Part shown: piece after piece, positions 44,054 to 54,827 of the stretch
How the letters are laid out: each line of letters opens with the position of its first letter
How positions within the stretch are numbered: the first letter of the stretch is position 1
NCBI RefSeq assembly: GCF_003967555.1
Contig: NZ_BIFS01000001.1
Location: 2,976,001 to 3,040,000, forward strand
DNA length: 64,000 nucleotides
Direction of reading: 5' to 3'
Source of the DNA: Dictyobacter kobayashii
GTDB lineage: Bacteria; Chloroflexota; Ktedonobacteria; Ktedonobacterales; Ktedonobacteraceae
The notes under the pieces: model-generated
What the model was told of the DNA's origin: nothing
Seen by the model: only the letters and a program-made list of their open reading frames with translations
The model's database searches: none
Program-made: the position numbers and the translations under genes

Positions 44054-46020
44054 ATGTCTGGTCTAGAGGGAACTGTTGTTAAACAGTATCATATACAGCA
44101 TCTGCTCGGCAGCGGCGGTATGTCAGAGGTATATCTGGCATATGATGACGTTGCTCAGCAACATGTTGCTATCAAAGTCATGACCGGATATGCTAATGAT
44201 TATCTTGAGCGCTTCCGCCGTGAAGCGGAGGCCATTGATAAACTACAACATGACCATATTCTTCCGGCATTGGATTATGAAGAATTTGAGCCATGGTATT
44301 TTCTGGTTATGTTGTACGCTCCGGGTGGGACGTTGCGCGATTTGTTAGATCAGGCCCTCTTTCTCCTGAGGAGGCCGGTCTGATGCTGAATCAGATTGCC
44401 AGTGCCGTCCAATTTGCCCATGATAATGGCATCTTGCACCGTGATATTAAGCCTTCAAATATTCTGTTGCGCGATCGTACCCATGTGTACCTGGCTGATT
44501 TTGGCCTGGCTAAGATTGTGGATGCGACAGCGGAACTTACGCGCTCTGGTATTTTGATGGGTACACCTGAATATATGGCCCCCGATCTGGCTGAGTCATC
44601 TGCCACTATCAGTACAGATATTTATTCTCTGGGTATCCTTCTCTATCAAATGTTGACCGCTCGCCTGCCATTCGAAGGTGAAACACCAGTCTCGGTATTC
44701 TGGAAGCAGTTACGTGACAAGCCATTACCACCTTCGGTCCATAATCCAGCTCTGACACCGGCTATCGATCGTGTGGTGTTGCAGGTATTGGAAAAAGATG
44801 CTCGTCATCGTTATCCTTCTGCTTTAGCACTGGCTGAGGCTTTTCAACAGGCCTTGCAGGCTCCCCCTATACTTGATGAGGAAGAATTTGTTTCGCAGGC
44901 TGAGATGGAGCTCGCGCAGGGTTACGAGCCTGTCGTGCTGGCTGATAGCGTCAGCCTGCCGGAAGCAATGCTGGTTAATGAGGAGGTGTCGGTGACCCCT
45001 GAGCTACGTCGGCGCCGTCGCTATTCTATCTCTCAGGCCAGGAGCTTTATCTCATCTAGACCCTTATTCCAGGTTGCTGTCCGGCCGCGCGCTTCCAGAC
45101 CGGCAGGTCGTCAAAAATATACTCCTGCTACTTATGATCCAGCTTCTTCTATCCAGATGGTACCTGTACGCAAGCGTTTCAGGTCGCGCTCGTCTGCGCC
45201 TCAGCAGGGTGAGGGTCGCCCTGAACAGGCGCCAGTTGCCTTAAAACCGCGCCTGCGTAAGCGTCGTACCAGTAGGCGTCGTACGGCCATTTTCTTTGGT
45301 ATCATTGGGGCTGGCATCTTGCTTTTTCTCATCCTTCCCGCCAGTTATGTGTATTATCTCTATGCTACCCGACCTGCTGAAACCGTTGTGGTTGGCTCAC
45401 AGTCGGTGTCCACGACCAATGTTCAACCCAGGGGACATGCAACATCTATCACTACCACGACCATGGCTGGAGCCCCGATTTTGCAGGATGACCTGGCCAA
45501 TAATGCCAGTGGCCGCTGGTCCGAGGCACCCGCTAGTTGTGTCTTTGCCCATGGCTCGTATCAAGTCACTCGTAGCCAGGGATCAACTGAAGTGCCCTGT
45601 GCATTGATCTCTCCCTTAGTCGGGGATGCCAGTGTACAGGTGAATGTCTCTTTATTGTCTGGTAGTACCGCCGGAATATTACTGCGCATGCGTGGGGACC
45701 AATACTATGCGTTTCAGCTTAATAGTGTGGGTCAGTTTTCGTTCTTGCGTCATGACTTGGGGGCTGGCCGAGATCAATATGTTACTTTGATCAAGCCCAC
45801 CGCCAGTAGCGCGATTGTCCCTGGCTCCGGCCAAAATACGCTGTTCGTACTGGCTAAAGGGAGTGATTTCAGGTTCTATATCAATGGAATTTTTCTGGGT
45901 GAGACCCAGGATTCGACATATCAGTCTGGCCAGCTTGCCTTTACGTCGGGTACTGTCTCTGCTACTGATGTAGCTACGGCCAGCTTTACCCATTTCAAAC
46001 TCTCCAAAATTACGTCATAA
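44054..46020 (+). CDS. Membrane Ser/Thr protein kinase with concanavalin-like ectodomain; frame interrupted once
   Basis: The start may be 44042 or 44054 (TAAGGA upstream). Motifs: LLGSGGMSEVYLAYDD, VAIKVMTG, GILHRDIKPSNILLRDRT, LADFGLAK and GTPEYMAPD. The frame breaks near 44347, where one missing A joins GGTLRDLL to RSGPLSPEEAGLML. After the kinase (about 270 residues) come a long juxtamembrane region rich in Arg/Pro, a transmembrane helix (FFGIIGAGILLFLILPASYV) and an extracytoplasmic domain of about 200 residues (ASVQVNVSLLSGSTAGILLR; YYAFQLNSVGQFSFLR; FRFYINGIFLGETQDSTYQS) that reads as a concanavalin A-like carbohydrate-binding fold. It probably senses glycan or cell-wall material. Confidence 0.88.
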
Positions 46021-46063
46021 TTGTGCCACTACGTGCGCATACGCGCCCGAGCCCCCCTTTTTT

Positions 46064-46106
46064 CTATGGTGCAAAGATGGCGCCCAGCGCCATCTTTACA
46101 CCATAG
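46064..46106 (+). terminator. 20-bp hairpin after the second kinase
   Basis: CTATGGTGCAAAGATGGCGC pairs with 46087-46106 (one mismatch), loop CCA, 44 bases after the stop; a T-run precedes rather than follows it. Confidence 0.7.
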
Positions 46107-46143
46107 GGGTATATTTTTGAGCTTTGTGTCACATTGATATTGC

Positions 46144-46483
46144 CTTAAGAGTACACATAATTTTTGCAAGTTGCTAATTACTGCGGTGTAGTCAGGGCGC
46201 AGGACGTCATCCTTGCACCACAATAATATTTCTGAGCCTGATACCGCAGTGATCCAGCTTTAAGAGCACAAATAATTTTTGTAAGTTGCTAATTAACTGG
46301 GCTCATGCGCACTTTGTGTGGTATAGGAGGCCTCTTCGAACGTACCCTTCAAGAAGACTGGCTGCGAGAGCGGGTTGAACCACATCACCAACTCTCTCTG
46401 GCAGAGTTTCCCACACAAAGTGCGCATGAGCCTTAACTGTGGTGTAGCCAGGGCGTAGAGCGCCCTGGCTACACCACAGTTAA
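46144..46483. repeat. Tandem pair of ~115-bp units containing hairpins
   Basis: The words TTAAGAG-ACA--ATAATTTTTG and AAGTTGCTAATTA occur at 46144-46182 and again at 46259-46297. A 22-bp perfect inverted repeat (46300-46321 and 46411-46432, GGCTCATGCGCACTTTGTGT...) encloses 89 bases, and a 23-bp perfect hairpin (46433-46455 with 46461-46483, loop TAGAG) follows. A decayed copy of the second hairpin arm (CTGCGGTGTAGTCAGGGCGC) lies after the first unit. Confidence 0.85.
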
Positions 46484-46705
46484 TTAGGGGATTCGGGCGC
46501 GTATGCGCACGTCCGCTTGCGCGCAGCAAGATCCCAATGAAAAAAACAATCAACCCCCTCAAAAATCTAAGAATCTATAAAAAAACACAGCTTCATGAAG
46601 ATTTTTATAGATTTAGAGTTGCCAATTTCCTGGCGACCGCGCTATGATATAAAAGGCATCCCCAGGCACCTTAAAGGATGCGCAAAAATCAAACAAGGAA
46701 CACTT

Positions 46706-47788
46706 ATGCAACAAGATAGATTACCTGCCACTACCGTACAGCCACCTCACGCTCCATCAACTGGTGTTGCGCGTTTTCTGGCCGCCTGCCGGCATGAGCA
46801 ACCTGACGCAACCCCAATCTGGTTTATGCGCCAGGCTGGCCGTAGTTCGAAAGGCTATCAAGCGCTACGTGAGAAATATGACGTCTTAACCCTCACTAAA
46901 ACCCCTGAACTATGTGCTCAGATGACTTTAATGCCGGTACAGAGCTTCGGGGTGGATGGGGCTGTTCTCTATGCGGATATCATGCTCCCTTTAGAGGGCA
47001 TGGGCATCGATTTCGAGCTCCGTACCGAAGGGCCTGTGATCCATAATCCAATTCGCTCGGCCCGTGATATAGAGGCCTTGCGTCTAATGAATATTGAAGA
47101 GTCTGTTCCTTATATTCTTGATGCGCTACGCCTGGTGCGGCGCGAATTAGAGGGAAAGCAGGCGGTGATCGGGGTCACTGGCGGACCATTTACGTTGGCT
47201 TGCTACATGATTGAGGGCAAGCCTTCACGCGATTATGCAACAGCCAAGGCTTTGATGTATGGCCAGCCAGAGCTCTGGGACGCCTTGATGGAAAAGGTCA
47301 CGACTGTGGTAACTCAATATGTCCTGGCCGAGATTGCAGCCGGGGCTGATGTCATTCAGATCTTTGAGAGCTGGATTGGTACGCTGAGCCCCAGTGCTTA
47401 TCGCCGCTTTGTGTTGCCATATACACAGCGCATATTCGCGGCTATTAAACAGACTGGCACACCTGCGATCCATTTTGGGACCGGAGCTGCGGCCTTGCTG
47501 GAAACCATGGTTGAGGCTGGCGGCGATGTGATCAGTGTGGATTGGCGCGTTGAGCTGGATACGGCCTGGGAGCGTATTGGCCTGGAGCGTGGTATCCAGG
47601 GTAACCTTGATCCGACTTTACTATTGACCTCCTGGCCGGTGCTGGAAGCGGGTATGCAGGATGTGCTACGCCGGGCCGCTAATCGCTCGGGACATATTTT
47701 TAACCTGGGACATGGTATTCCCATGGCGGCAGATCCAGATCTGCTGCGCCGCCTGGTTGATGCTGTCCATGAAACGACAAAAAGATAA
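46706..47788 (+). CDS. hemE: Uroporphyrinogen decarboxylase
   Basis: The product is 360 residues from the ATG at 46706 (AAGGAAC ribosome site). It decarboxylates the four acetates of uroporphyrinogen III. Motifs: WFMRQAGRSSKGYQALREKY (the Arg-containing substrate motif, normally RQAGRxLPEYR, here with Ser-Ser-Lys), GVDGAVLYADIMLPLEGMG with the catalytic Asp, VIGVTGGPFTLACYMIEGK, VIQIFESWIGTLSPSAYRRF and NLGHGIPM at the end. It is followed 19 bases later by hemH, so the two form a heme operon. Confidence 0.93.
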   Translation: MQQDRLPATTVQPPHAPSTGVARFLAACRHEQPDATPIWFMRQAGRSSKGYQALREKYDVLTLTKTPELCAQMTLMPVQSFGVDGAVLYADIMLPLEGMGIDFELRTEGPVIHNPIRSARDIEALRLMNIEESVPYILDALRLVRRELEGKQAVIGVTGGPFTLACYMIEGKPSRDYATAKALMYGQPELWDALMEKVTTVVTQYVLAEIAAGADVIQIFESWIGTLSPSAYRRFVLPYTQRIFAAIKQTGTPAIHFGTGAAALLETMVEAGGDVISVDWRVELDTAWERIGLERGIQGNLDPTLLLTSWPVLEAGMQDVLRRAANRSGHIFNLGHGIPMAADPDLLRRLVDAVHETTKR

Positions 47789-47807
47789 GTGATAAAGGAA
47801 TAAACAA

Positions 47808-48745
47808 ATGGCAAATAAACATGTTGGTGTCATGTTGATGACGTATGGTTCTCCGGCTACTCAGGAGGATATTCCTGCCTATATTAAAAATGTTTATGGT
47901 GGTCGGGAGCCTTCCGAGGAGGTGTTGACAGAGTTTCGGCGTCGCTATGCTTTGATTGGTGGCTCACCTTTGATTCGTATTACGCGTGAGCAGGCTCAGG
48001 CCCTGGAAGAGGAACTGAACACCAGTAGTGCCGATGGTACCACCTATCATGTGACCGCGGGTATGCGTTTCTCGCCACCTTTTGTGGCTGATATGGTCCC
48101 TGAAACGGCTTCCGGCGCGCAATCTCTGGTGGGTATTATAATGTCACCCCAGTACTCCCGATTATTATGAGTGGCTACATCAAGACTTTGCAGCAGGCCT
48201 ATGAGAATCTGCACCAGGATGGCCTGCAGCTGAAGATCTCGACCGACTGGCATTTGCAGCCCTTCTTCTTGCAGGCGGTAGCTGAGCGTGTTCAACAGGC
48301 GCTGGCACGTTTTCCAGAAGATGTGCGTGACCAGGTCCCGGTCCTTTTGACCGCCCATAGCATGCCTAAGCGGGTGATTGAAAACGAGCCTGATTATATT
48401 GATCACCTTAAAGAGACGGCGGCCGCGATTGCTAAGCGCGCCGGGCTGGCGGATGATCGTTGGATGTTCTGTTATCAGAGCGCCGGCCATACTCCTGAGG
48501 AATGGCTTAAGCCGGATTTCGCCGATGTAATGCCTGAACTGAAGGAGGCTGGTAAACAGCATGTCCTGATTGCTCCTGTACAGTTCCTGGCCGATCATCT
48601 GGAGATCCTCTATGATATTGAAGTTGGCGCGCGCGAACAGGCTGAAGAACATGGGATTCAGTTTGCCCGTATCGAGTCTTTGAATACCAGCCCTCTCTTT
48701 ATTAAAGCTCTGGCTGCGGTGGTCAAAGATACGCTGGCCCAATAG
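47808..48745 (+). CDS. hemH: Ferrochelatase (protoporphyrin or coproporphyrin), frame interrupted once
   Basis: The first frame (from ATG 47808) begins VGVMLMTYGSPATQEDIPAY and breaks near 48158; adding one C (CCCC to CCC) joins SPQYSP to IIMSGYIKTLQQAYENL in the next frame, which ends at 48745. Together the product is about 312 residues. The conserved substrate His is in LLTAHSMPKRV and the acidic metal-path motif is SAGHTPEEWLKPD. The second frame looks like a separate gene with an ATGA-type overlap, but it lacks the N-terminal domain, so I treat both as one gene. It inserts iron in the last or penultimate step of heme synthesis. Confidence 0.9.
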
Positions 48746-48777
48746 CACATCTAGCTCTCTATATAGCAAAATATAGC

Positions 48778-48815
48778 AAAAAGGAAGATGACCTCAAGAT
48801 CATCTTCCTTTTTTA
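48778..48815. terminator. Rho-independent terminator of hemE-hemH
   Basis: AAAAAGGAAGATGA-loop-TCATCTTCCTTTTTT; symmetrical, so it can also end the converging lipoprotein transcript. Confidence 0.9.
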
Positions 48816-48846
48816 GTTTTGTGGTTTAGTTTCGGTCTGGATGATT

Positions 48847-50034
48847 TTAACTGAGCAGATTCGCGATCTGCTGTGCCTGGTCAGAGCTGATGGCACCACT
48901 GAGTCGATAACCGATACTTTTTTCGGTCCAGGCCAGGGTAGTGGTCCCATTGCTGCTATAAAGGGTGCCGTTGGTACCGCGTAGTGTGATCGCACTTCCT
49001 CGGCCAGGTAGATTGGCTAACGGCTTGCCCTCCGCCAGTGTAAAGGCCAGGCTGCCTTTCATATAGTTTAAGGTATAGGTTTGTAGACCCGGCGTTCCCA
49101 GTGCCGCAACTCCATTCAGACTGTAATCGCTCTGGTCGCCAGGAATGCTCAGCAGATGATAGCCAGCCATTTTTTGTGCCTGTGCCAGCGTTAACCTGCT
49201 TGTATCCTGATTCCCATTGGCATCTGCTAAAGGAAGGGTCTTAGTACCCGCAGGAATAACAAAGCTAAACAGCTTTCCATCTACATTCTGATTGAGGTCC
49301 AGCTGCGGTATAGCAACTGTAATGTTACCCAGACTATTGATGTTCAGGTCAACTTGCCGTGGGAGCTGTGTATTTTTATCTACATAGATCTCGCCGGTAT
49401 AATTAAAGCTGGCGGTGTCCGCTCCTGTGTCAGTGGTGCTGGGCACTACATGGATGTCATAGGCGCTATGCCCATCTACTTGCGCGGATGAAGAGCGGAG
49501 CGTTCCCTTACTGTGGTCAAAGATACTTTGAATGATATTCAGCAAGCTCTGGCTCTGACCTCCAGTGGAGCCTGCTATCCCCCTGGATTGTGTTTCTGGT
49601 GTATTGGCATCGTGGGTCACTTTGCCCGTATATACTACCTTCTTGGTGGGATCGTATTGCCAGGTCTGTTGTCCATCACTCACCACCAGGGAGCCTGCCC
49701 CCACCTGGGAGAGAGTGGACTTCTGTACTTCAGTACGACTTTTATCGGGTGCCACCTTCCACAATTCGGTTTCGACTACCCCATGGAAAGCCTGGCTCGA
49801 ACTGGTTAGATTAAAGATCCCATGCAGCGTTTTGGCTGTATCCAGGGTGTGCGCCATAGCATCCAGAAGTTTTTGTCCTGGTCCGCTGGCAACGGTTGGG
49901 GTGGGTTTAACGGGTGCTGTGGGCTTCACAGTTGTCTGTGTTTTGCTCTCACTGCCACAGCCTGCGATCACCAGCAAGGTGAGCGTCAGGATCAGCAGGG
50001 AGAGTACACTGGACCTCCAGCGAGAGAGGCTCAT
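48847..50034 (-). CDS. LolA-like lipoprotein with C-terminal DUF4367-type domain
   Basis: The product is 395 residues. The N-terminus is a lipoprotein signal ending in the lipobox LVIAGC. The middle (about 50-260) has the LolA/LppX-like half-barrel pattern (TLHGIFNLTSSSQAFHGVVE; KSTLSQVGAGSLVVSDGQQT; WQYDPTKKVVYTGKV). The C-terminal 130 residues (AQKMAGYHLLSIPGDQSDYS; KSIGYRLSGAISSDQAQQIA) match the DUF4367-type module found after LolA domains in sporulation-linked proteins. It should be anchored to the outer face of the membrane and may handle lipids or regulate sporulation. Confidence 0.8.
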   Translation of the reverse strand: MSLSRWRSSVLSLLILTLTLLVIAGCGSESKTQTTVKPTAPVKPTPTVASGPGQKLLDAMAHTLDTAKTLHGIFNLTSSSQAFHGVVETELWKVAPDKSRTEVQKSTLSQVGAGSLVVSDGQQTWQYDPTKKVVYTGKVTHDANTPETQSRGIAGSTGGQSQSLLNIIQSIFDHSKGTLRSSSAQVDGHSAYDIHVVPSTTDTGADTASFNYTGEIYVDKNTQLPRQVDLNINSLGNITVAIPQLDLNQNVDGKLFSFVIPAGTKTLPLADANGNQDTSRLTLAQAQKMAGYHLLSIPGDQSDYSLNGVAALGTPGLQTYTLNYMKGSLAFTLAEGKPLANLPGRGSAITLRGTNGTLYSSNGTTTLAWTEKSIGYRLSGAISSDQAQQIANLLS

Positions 50035-53000
50035 AGAGAACTCCTTTTATCATAAAGAACCATTGCATATGTTCAAACTTATTCCGTAAAGATATGCTAT
50101 TTCAATAGCGTGCTACCATGTGTTTTTTATAGCGCACAATTGCTACTCTAAAGTATACCATGTGGCAAAAAACAAGAATATATAACCTTTTAGGGGATAG
50201 TTGAAAAGGAATGTGACTCCTCTATCGTCCCTTCGTTTCTAGAGTAGCACTTCTACCAGTTATAAGAGACGTTCCGTTTCTTGTATGTGAGGTATAAGTA
50301 AATATTTCTTTAGCTAAAATTACTATGTTGCACGCAAGTGCCTGCGTATTTTAACTAAAGAATTGCGAGGACAAACAATTTTAATTAGTGAGTTTGGCGG
50401 TATTTCAATCTGTTTTTGAGTCGGACTATGTGTTAAGTAAGAAGGAAGTGATAAGCTTCATGGTAATTGGATCGTATTAGATGTGGTTTACATAGATCTA
50501 AGATCTATATGAGACAATAAGTAAAGAGTTCAGGGGCATAAAAAAAAAAAATTAAGCTATGTAAGCGAAATATTAGCAGTTGTTATGCCTGACAGATGCA
50601 TGGGGAGCTTCAGAGTGAGGGGTGCTAGAGAATAAAGTGAGAATATAGTGGTGACTTGAGGAAAAAAATATGTATAGTCGAATGAAAGGATTTAAAAATG
50701 CGCATGCATAGACAGGATGATATCAATTAGATACTCATTGGTGGTATGCAACGTCATGTACTGATTGGTTAAACGAAGTACACGTGAGCACATGAGGCAT
50801 CTGAATGAGAGTTATTTAATCTACTCACAGAGCAGACATCAGTTGCTTGACCGGTTGCGTCTTTGTGTTGTAGGCCATGGTGATCGTAGCAATAGGGACC
50901 GAGCGTAAATGGGATGGATATATCATGCACAAAGTGTCACATATGTGCAGGCAAATTCTTGGGCTCAAGGCTCTATTGCAGGTGCGAGCTAATTTTCCAT
51001 GATCAGTGAGTATCCAGCCAATAGGACGTTCTACTTGACCAATTGCGATCAGCTCTTCTCCTTGCTACTGGTTTGATATTCTTTACTCACAGTGTATCAC
51101 CGATTCATACACTCATGAAGATTGCGTTGTGAGTGCAGATTTAGCCAAAGTGAAGATGTCCGGCGTTGTACTGGAATCACTCTCCGCGATCTAATTCGCG
51201 AGGGATTGTTACTAATGCTTCCGATAAACGATAGAATGAAATCGTATTTTTTGTGAGGTCGAGAGATCTGCGTCTTAGACTGATTGTGTGATCAATATCG
51301 CTTCGGTGATGCGGCTGTGAGATGTTTGGTTTAGGCAACGCAATCAATATAAGTGGCCTATGAGTTGATTTGCTCTGCGGCTCCTATATTCAATCAGTGG
51401 GGACGGCTCTTGCCTCTTAACTCTACCAATACAAGCTTAAGGTCGTAATCGGGAACAGACGCTAAGGAAGAGTCCTTAATGGAGACCGGAGGCGATTACG
51501 TTATCATCGAATTGGCATTGGGAACAGTATTGGTCGTGGATTAATGTATGTTTATCACGACTGGCGGCCCAGAGATGTATCAAACGCGAGTGATGGAAGG
51601 TCCAGAATGCCGACTTGGTGAAGCTGTATATGCGTCTGAAATGGCGCAAAATCTGGAGCCATGAGCGGGGCGACGTTAAGGCAACAGATATGCGGTGGTC
51701 GTGTTGACAGTTACAGGAGCGTTCTATGTTCTTGGGTGATGATATCTGCAGACCAATATAAATGGGGAATTGAGTGGATCAACTAGAGGGTGTCAGTCGT
51801 ATGACGGTCAGAGTTGTCGCGCGCCCTCCGAGAAATCACAATGAAGAACAGGGCCACGCAAGCTATCATACGAGAGACGCTTTCTTCGTTCTTTTTTTTG
51901 TCGTGTTCGGCTCTCAGGTAGCAGGCTTGATTGCTTTGGTTTATCAGCCTCTAAAATTTTATCCATGATACGGGTCAAGACTGGAATAGAGGGGCGAGCC
52001 TGAGCGATAAGCGCTCTGAGCCGAGCAAATTCGGGTTCGCCCTTGGTTGGGCTCGTATTTTGTGGTGACACAGCCCAGAAGGTAAAATGCTTCGATCCAT
52101 GCGTCGCTGTGATACGCGTATTGAATAGACAACCATAAGCAGTCAATATGTCGACAAACTTTGGTCGTCGGTGGGGAGGCTGTGGTGTAGTACGGATGCC
52201 AAAAGCAGTGTAGCCGTGTGATAATGGCGTGGTGGTGTGATGGGTTTCGGGACGTGGCTTTGATAACCTTGCTGGTTAATAGACTTTATATGCTAGAGAG
52301 GCGGTTAGTCAAGGGGTGGAACCTACTAGGCTGCACCTAGAGAAAAAACAGTTATTAACTTCTATAATAGTCATGCTAGTAGCTTTGGTTGACCGAGAGT
52401 GATGTAAGAACGTACCAAATGAGGCGTGAGAGCGAACTGGTCCGCTTTTCTGCTTTGTTTACGAGTATTAGATAGTGCTCAGGGGTAACTCGAAGCAACT
52501 TAGCTAGGAGTTCTTGATAAGACCGCGCCGAACGCGTGCACAAGATGTACATACTCCTACCATATTCTTAGTTCTGTAGTCTATTCTGCGCTCGAGTGAA
52601 AGTTTGAAACGGTCTTTATCTTGGACTCAGATTCCACTGTATAGCACGAACTGTATAACATTGCTCGCTGAGATGTTGTGGGATAGCGCCGTTTGCAGCA
52701 TAGGCTCTGGCGAAACATATTTGCGCTGCTTTGTGGCATCAGTTCGCGTCAACCATTGTAAGATATATCGAGTCTGGGCGGCTGCATTCTGCGATGCGTG
52801 ATTCGTGTTATAAAGGAGGGTAAGTGCTCGATTCCAGTGCCACCTGCATCGGTTTTGGTGACGGCCTTGAAGCAAGAATAAAGGAATAAGGTCTAGAGCG
52901 ATAAAGCATTCAGCAATAGGCAGGGTTGCGTTTCAGTGCTCGAAGTGATGTTGTCAGGCATCTAATTACTTTTTTGTAGACATCGGCTAGAGTGATGAGA

Positions 53001-53533
53001 GTCATATAGACTGGGGGATGAGCTGGAATGCTCTGTTTTGCGTCTATATGCGTGTGGGGATATAAAGGTGTGGAGCAGTTGTCTTATCTGGCGTTCGGGT
53101 GAAGCTCACTTATTCGCTGAATCACAGTGAACTTGCTTGCATTTTGCCACGGTTTTGTGAGATTGGATGAGCTGGCCATGCTGGTTAGAACGAGCTAAAT
53201 ATGGCTTCAATCTAGTCTCTTTGAAGCGATTCAGACGCCAGCCAGATCTCTATCTAGAGTGGGTTACCCTATTTCTGCGTCAGATTATATTCGCGAGAAT
53301 GTGTTTCAGCGCAGTGCTGGTCTGTTTGGGCCTCAGAATGGTCGACCGAGCGTGACTGCAGGACCAGAAAGGCGAATCTATGCCAGCCTGTCTCAATGTG
53401 GTTGGACATGAAATTGAGGCAAGTACGTACATCGCGTGTCCCTGCGCACTGAAGACGTACGCAACTAGCATGACAAAGGAGGCGAGCGTGAGAGCCGTCT
53501 AGCACGTATGGGACACGCAGCGCTGTTGGATGG
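50035..53533. other. 3.5-kb region without convincing genes
   Basis: Stop codons are frequent in all six frames and the longest frame is 112 residues (51808-52146 minus). Codon texture looks random rather than coding. There is no strong hairpin, tandem repeat or recognisable RNA. Weak hints of decayed protein are TRIMDKILEADKPKQ at about 51930-51985 (minus) and DSTVYSTNCITLLAEM at about 52631 (plus). It may be an old, decayed mobile element. Confidence 0.6.
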
Positions 53534-54208
53534 CTAGTTTATCTTGCGCGCGGCCATCCCGACCAGGGATCGAACCCCCAACACAATCAACAGCACGAGT
53601 GCCAGTCCGGCCGCGCTGAATGAGACGCGTAGGTCTCCGTCGGCCCAGTCGCTACCGGTGATGAAGACGGTGATCAATGCCCCTACAATGACGAATAGGC
53701 CCAGGATAAATGCCCAGGTGGGCAATGGCCGGGCTATACCTCTAACTGCCTTTGCTGGCGCAGGAGTGGGTACCTGCTGGGGATAATAAGCATCAAAAGG
53801 TTGATAGCCTGGATAAGGTGGTGGTGGCGCTGGCACCGGGCCATAACTGTCATTCTCCGAATAGATAGGTGGCAATGGGGGCTGATTATATCCTGCACGC
53901 TGTTCAATGGGCGCCTGTCCCAGTGGTTGTGCATAGTTGGCGTCTGTGGGCGCGTCAGAGCTGATTGTAGGCGCGTCAGAACTGGCTGCGGATGTTGCCT
54001 CCACATTCTGGGGAAAAGCCGAAGAGGCATCCGCTGGCACGCGTGCGACTGGTACCTTTTCGGTTGGCGTGTCTCCAAAATCATCCATGGCATTGGGAGA
54101 CGGTAGCTTCTCCACAGGAGAAATACTTTCAGGAGTAGTCTCGGCCTGGCTTGAGCGGAGCTCGGAGTGGGACGTAGTGTCCTCGGGCTGCGATGATGTT
54201 GTATTCAT
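53534..54208 (-). CDS. Membrane protein with disordered Pro/Ser-rich N-terminus
   Basis: The product is 224 residues from the ATG at 54208 (an ATG at 54244 is also possible). The first 150 residues are low-complexity and probably disordered, with Ser/Thr-rich parts containing a duplicated ASSDAPTISSDAPTD and a Pro/Tyr-rich run (PPLPPIYSENDSYGPVPAPP). Two transmembrane helices (about 165-187 and 197-218) form the C-terminus. Long disordered tails on such proteins are often phosphorylated by Ser/Thr kinases, which this genome has, but a link is speculative. Confidence 0.6.
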   Translation of the reverse strand: MNTTSSQPEDTTSHSELRSSQAETTPESISPVEKLPSPNAMDDFGDTPTEKVPVARVPADASSAFPQNVEATSAASSDAPTISSDAPTDANYAQPLGQAPIEQRAGYNQPPLPPIYSENDSYGPVPAPPPPYPGYQPFDAYYPQQVPTPAPAKAVRGIARPLPTWAFILGLFVIVGALITVFITGSDWADGDLRVSFSAAGLALVLLIVLGVRSLVGMAARKIN

Positions 54209-54827
54209 TATTTTTACAGGGATGAATGCCTCCCTGCCGGGCATTTACTAATTAAATTTTTAAATACAGACGAGACAGAAGATATTAATTTCAGGATTTA
54301 GAGTCGTATCACGTTGCTCGGGCCATTTTATAAGGATGCATGAACATAAAAATATACTTTGAATCCCTATAGAATATAAATAATATCAGGAGCAGTGAAC
54401 TACTCTAAATACATGCATATGAATATATGTGTATTTTACACGAAAAAGCCCTGCAATTACAACGCTAAAAGCAAAATTCCTATCTAGTGTCAGCTGCGAG
54501 TTCTTAATCTGAACTCCCGCGCCTGCGGCGCTTGCGTTTTTGTGTGTAGTGGGTGGTGGAGAGGCAGTCGCCTCTCCACCACCCACTACACACAAAAAGG
54601 ATAATTGAGAGAAAGCACAGCTGGCCTTTTTTATAAAAGCTAGATAACGCAGTCGCCTCAATCTCTTTCATATGTAGTACAGGTTGGAAGAGGCTGCAGC
54701 CTTTCATCACAAGTAACTGCCCCAACTTTATATATATGTAGTACAGGTTGGAAGAGGCCGCAGCCTCTTCCAACCTGTACTACATATATATAAATGAGCC
54801 TCGCGCCTGCGGCGCGAGGCTCGCAGC
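54209..54827. other. Gene-free region with stacked perfect hairpins
   Basis: Contents: GCGCC-TGC-GGCGC (54519-54531) directly before a 29-bp perfect hairpin with loop AGTC (54537-54598); a partial copy of the next arm at about 54671-54702; a 32-bp perfect hairpin with loop CGCA (54727-54794); and GAGCCTCGCGCC-TGC-GGCGCGAGGCTC (54796-54822). The last lies 6 bases from the hydrolase stop and should act as its terminator. Confidence 0.9.

Noticed and set aside
48167..48745. Second, independent gene overlapping hemH by 4 bases
   Set aside because: It begins in the middle of the ferrochelatase fold and continues the first frame exactly, so it is the same gene after a lost base.
51808..52146. Gene for a 112-residue protein on the minus strand
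   Set aside because: No ribosome site, no recognisable domain and atypical composition; at best a decayed fragment.
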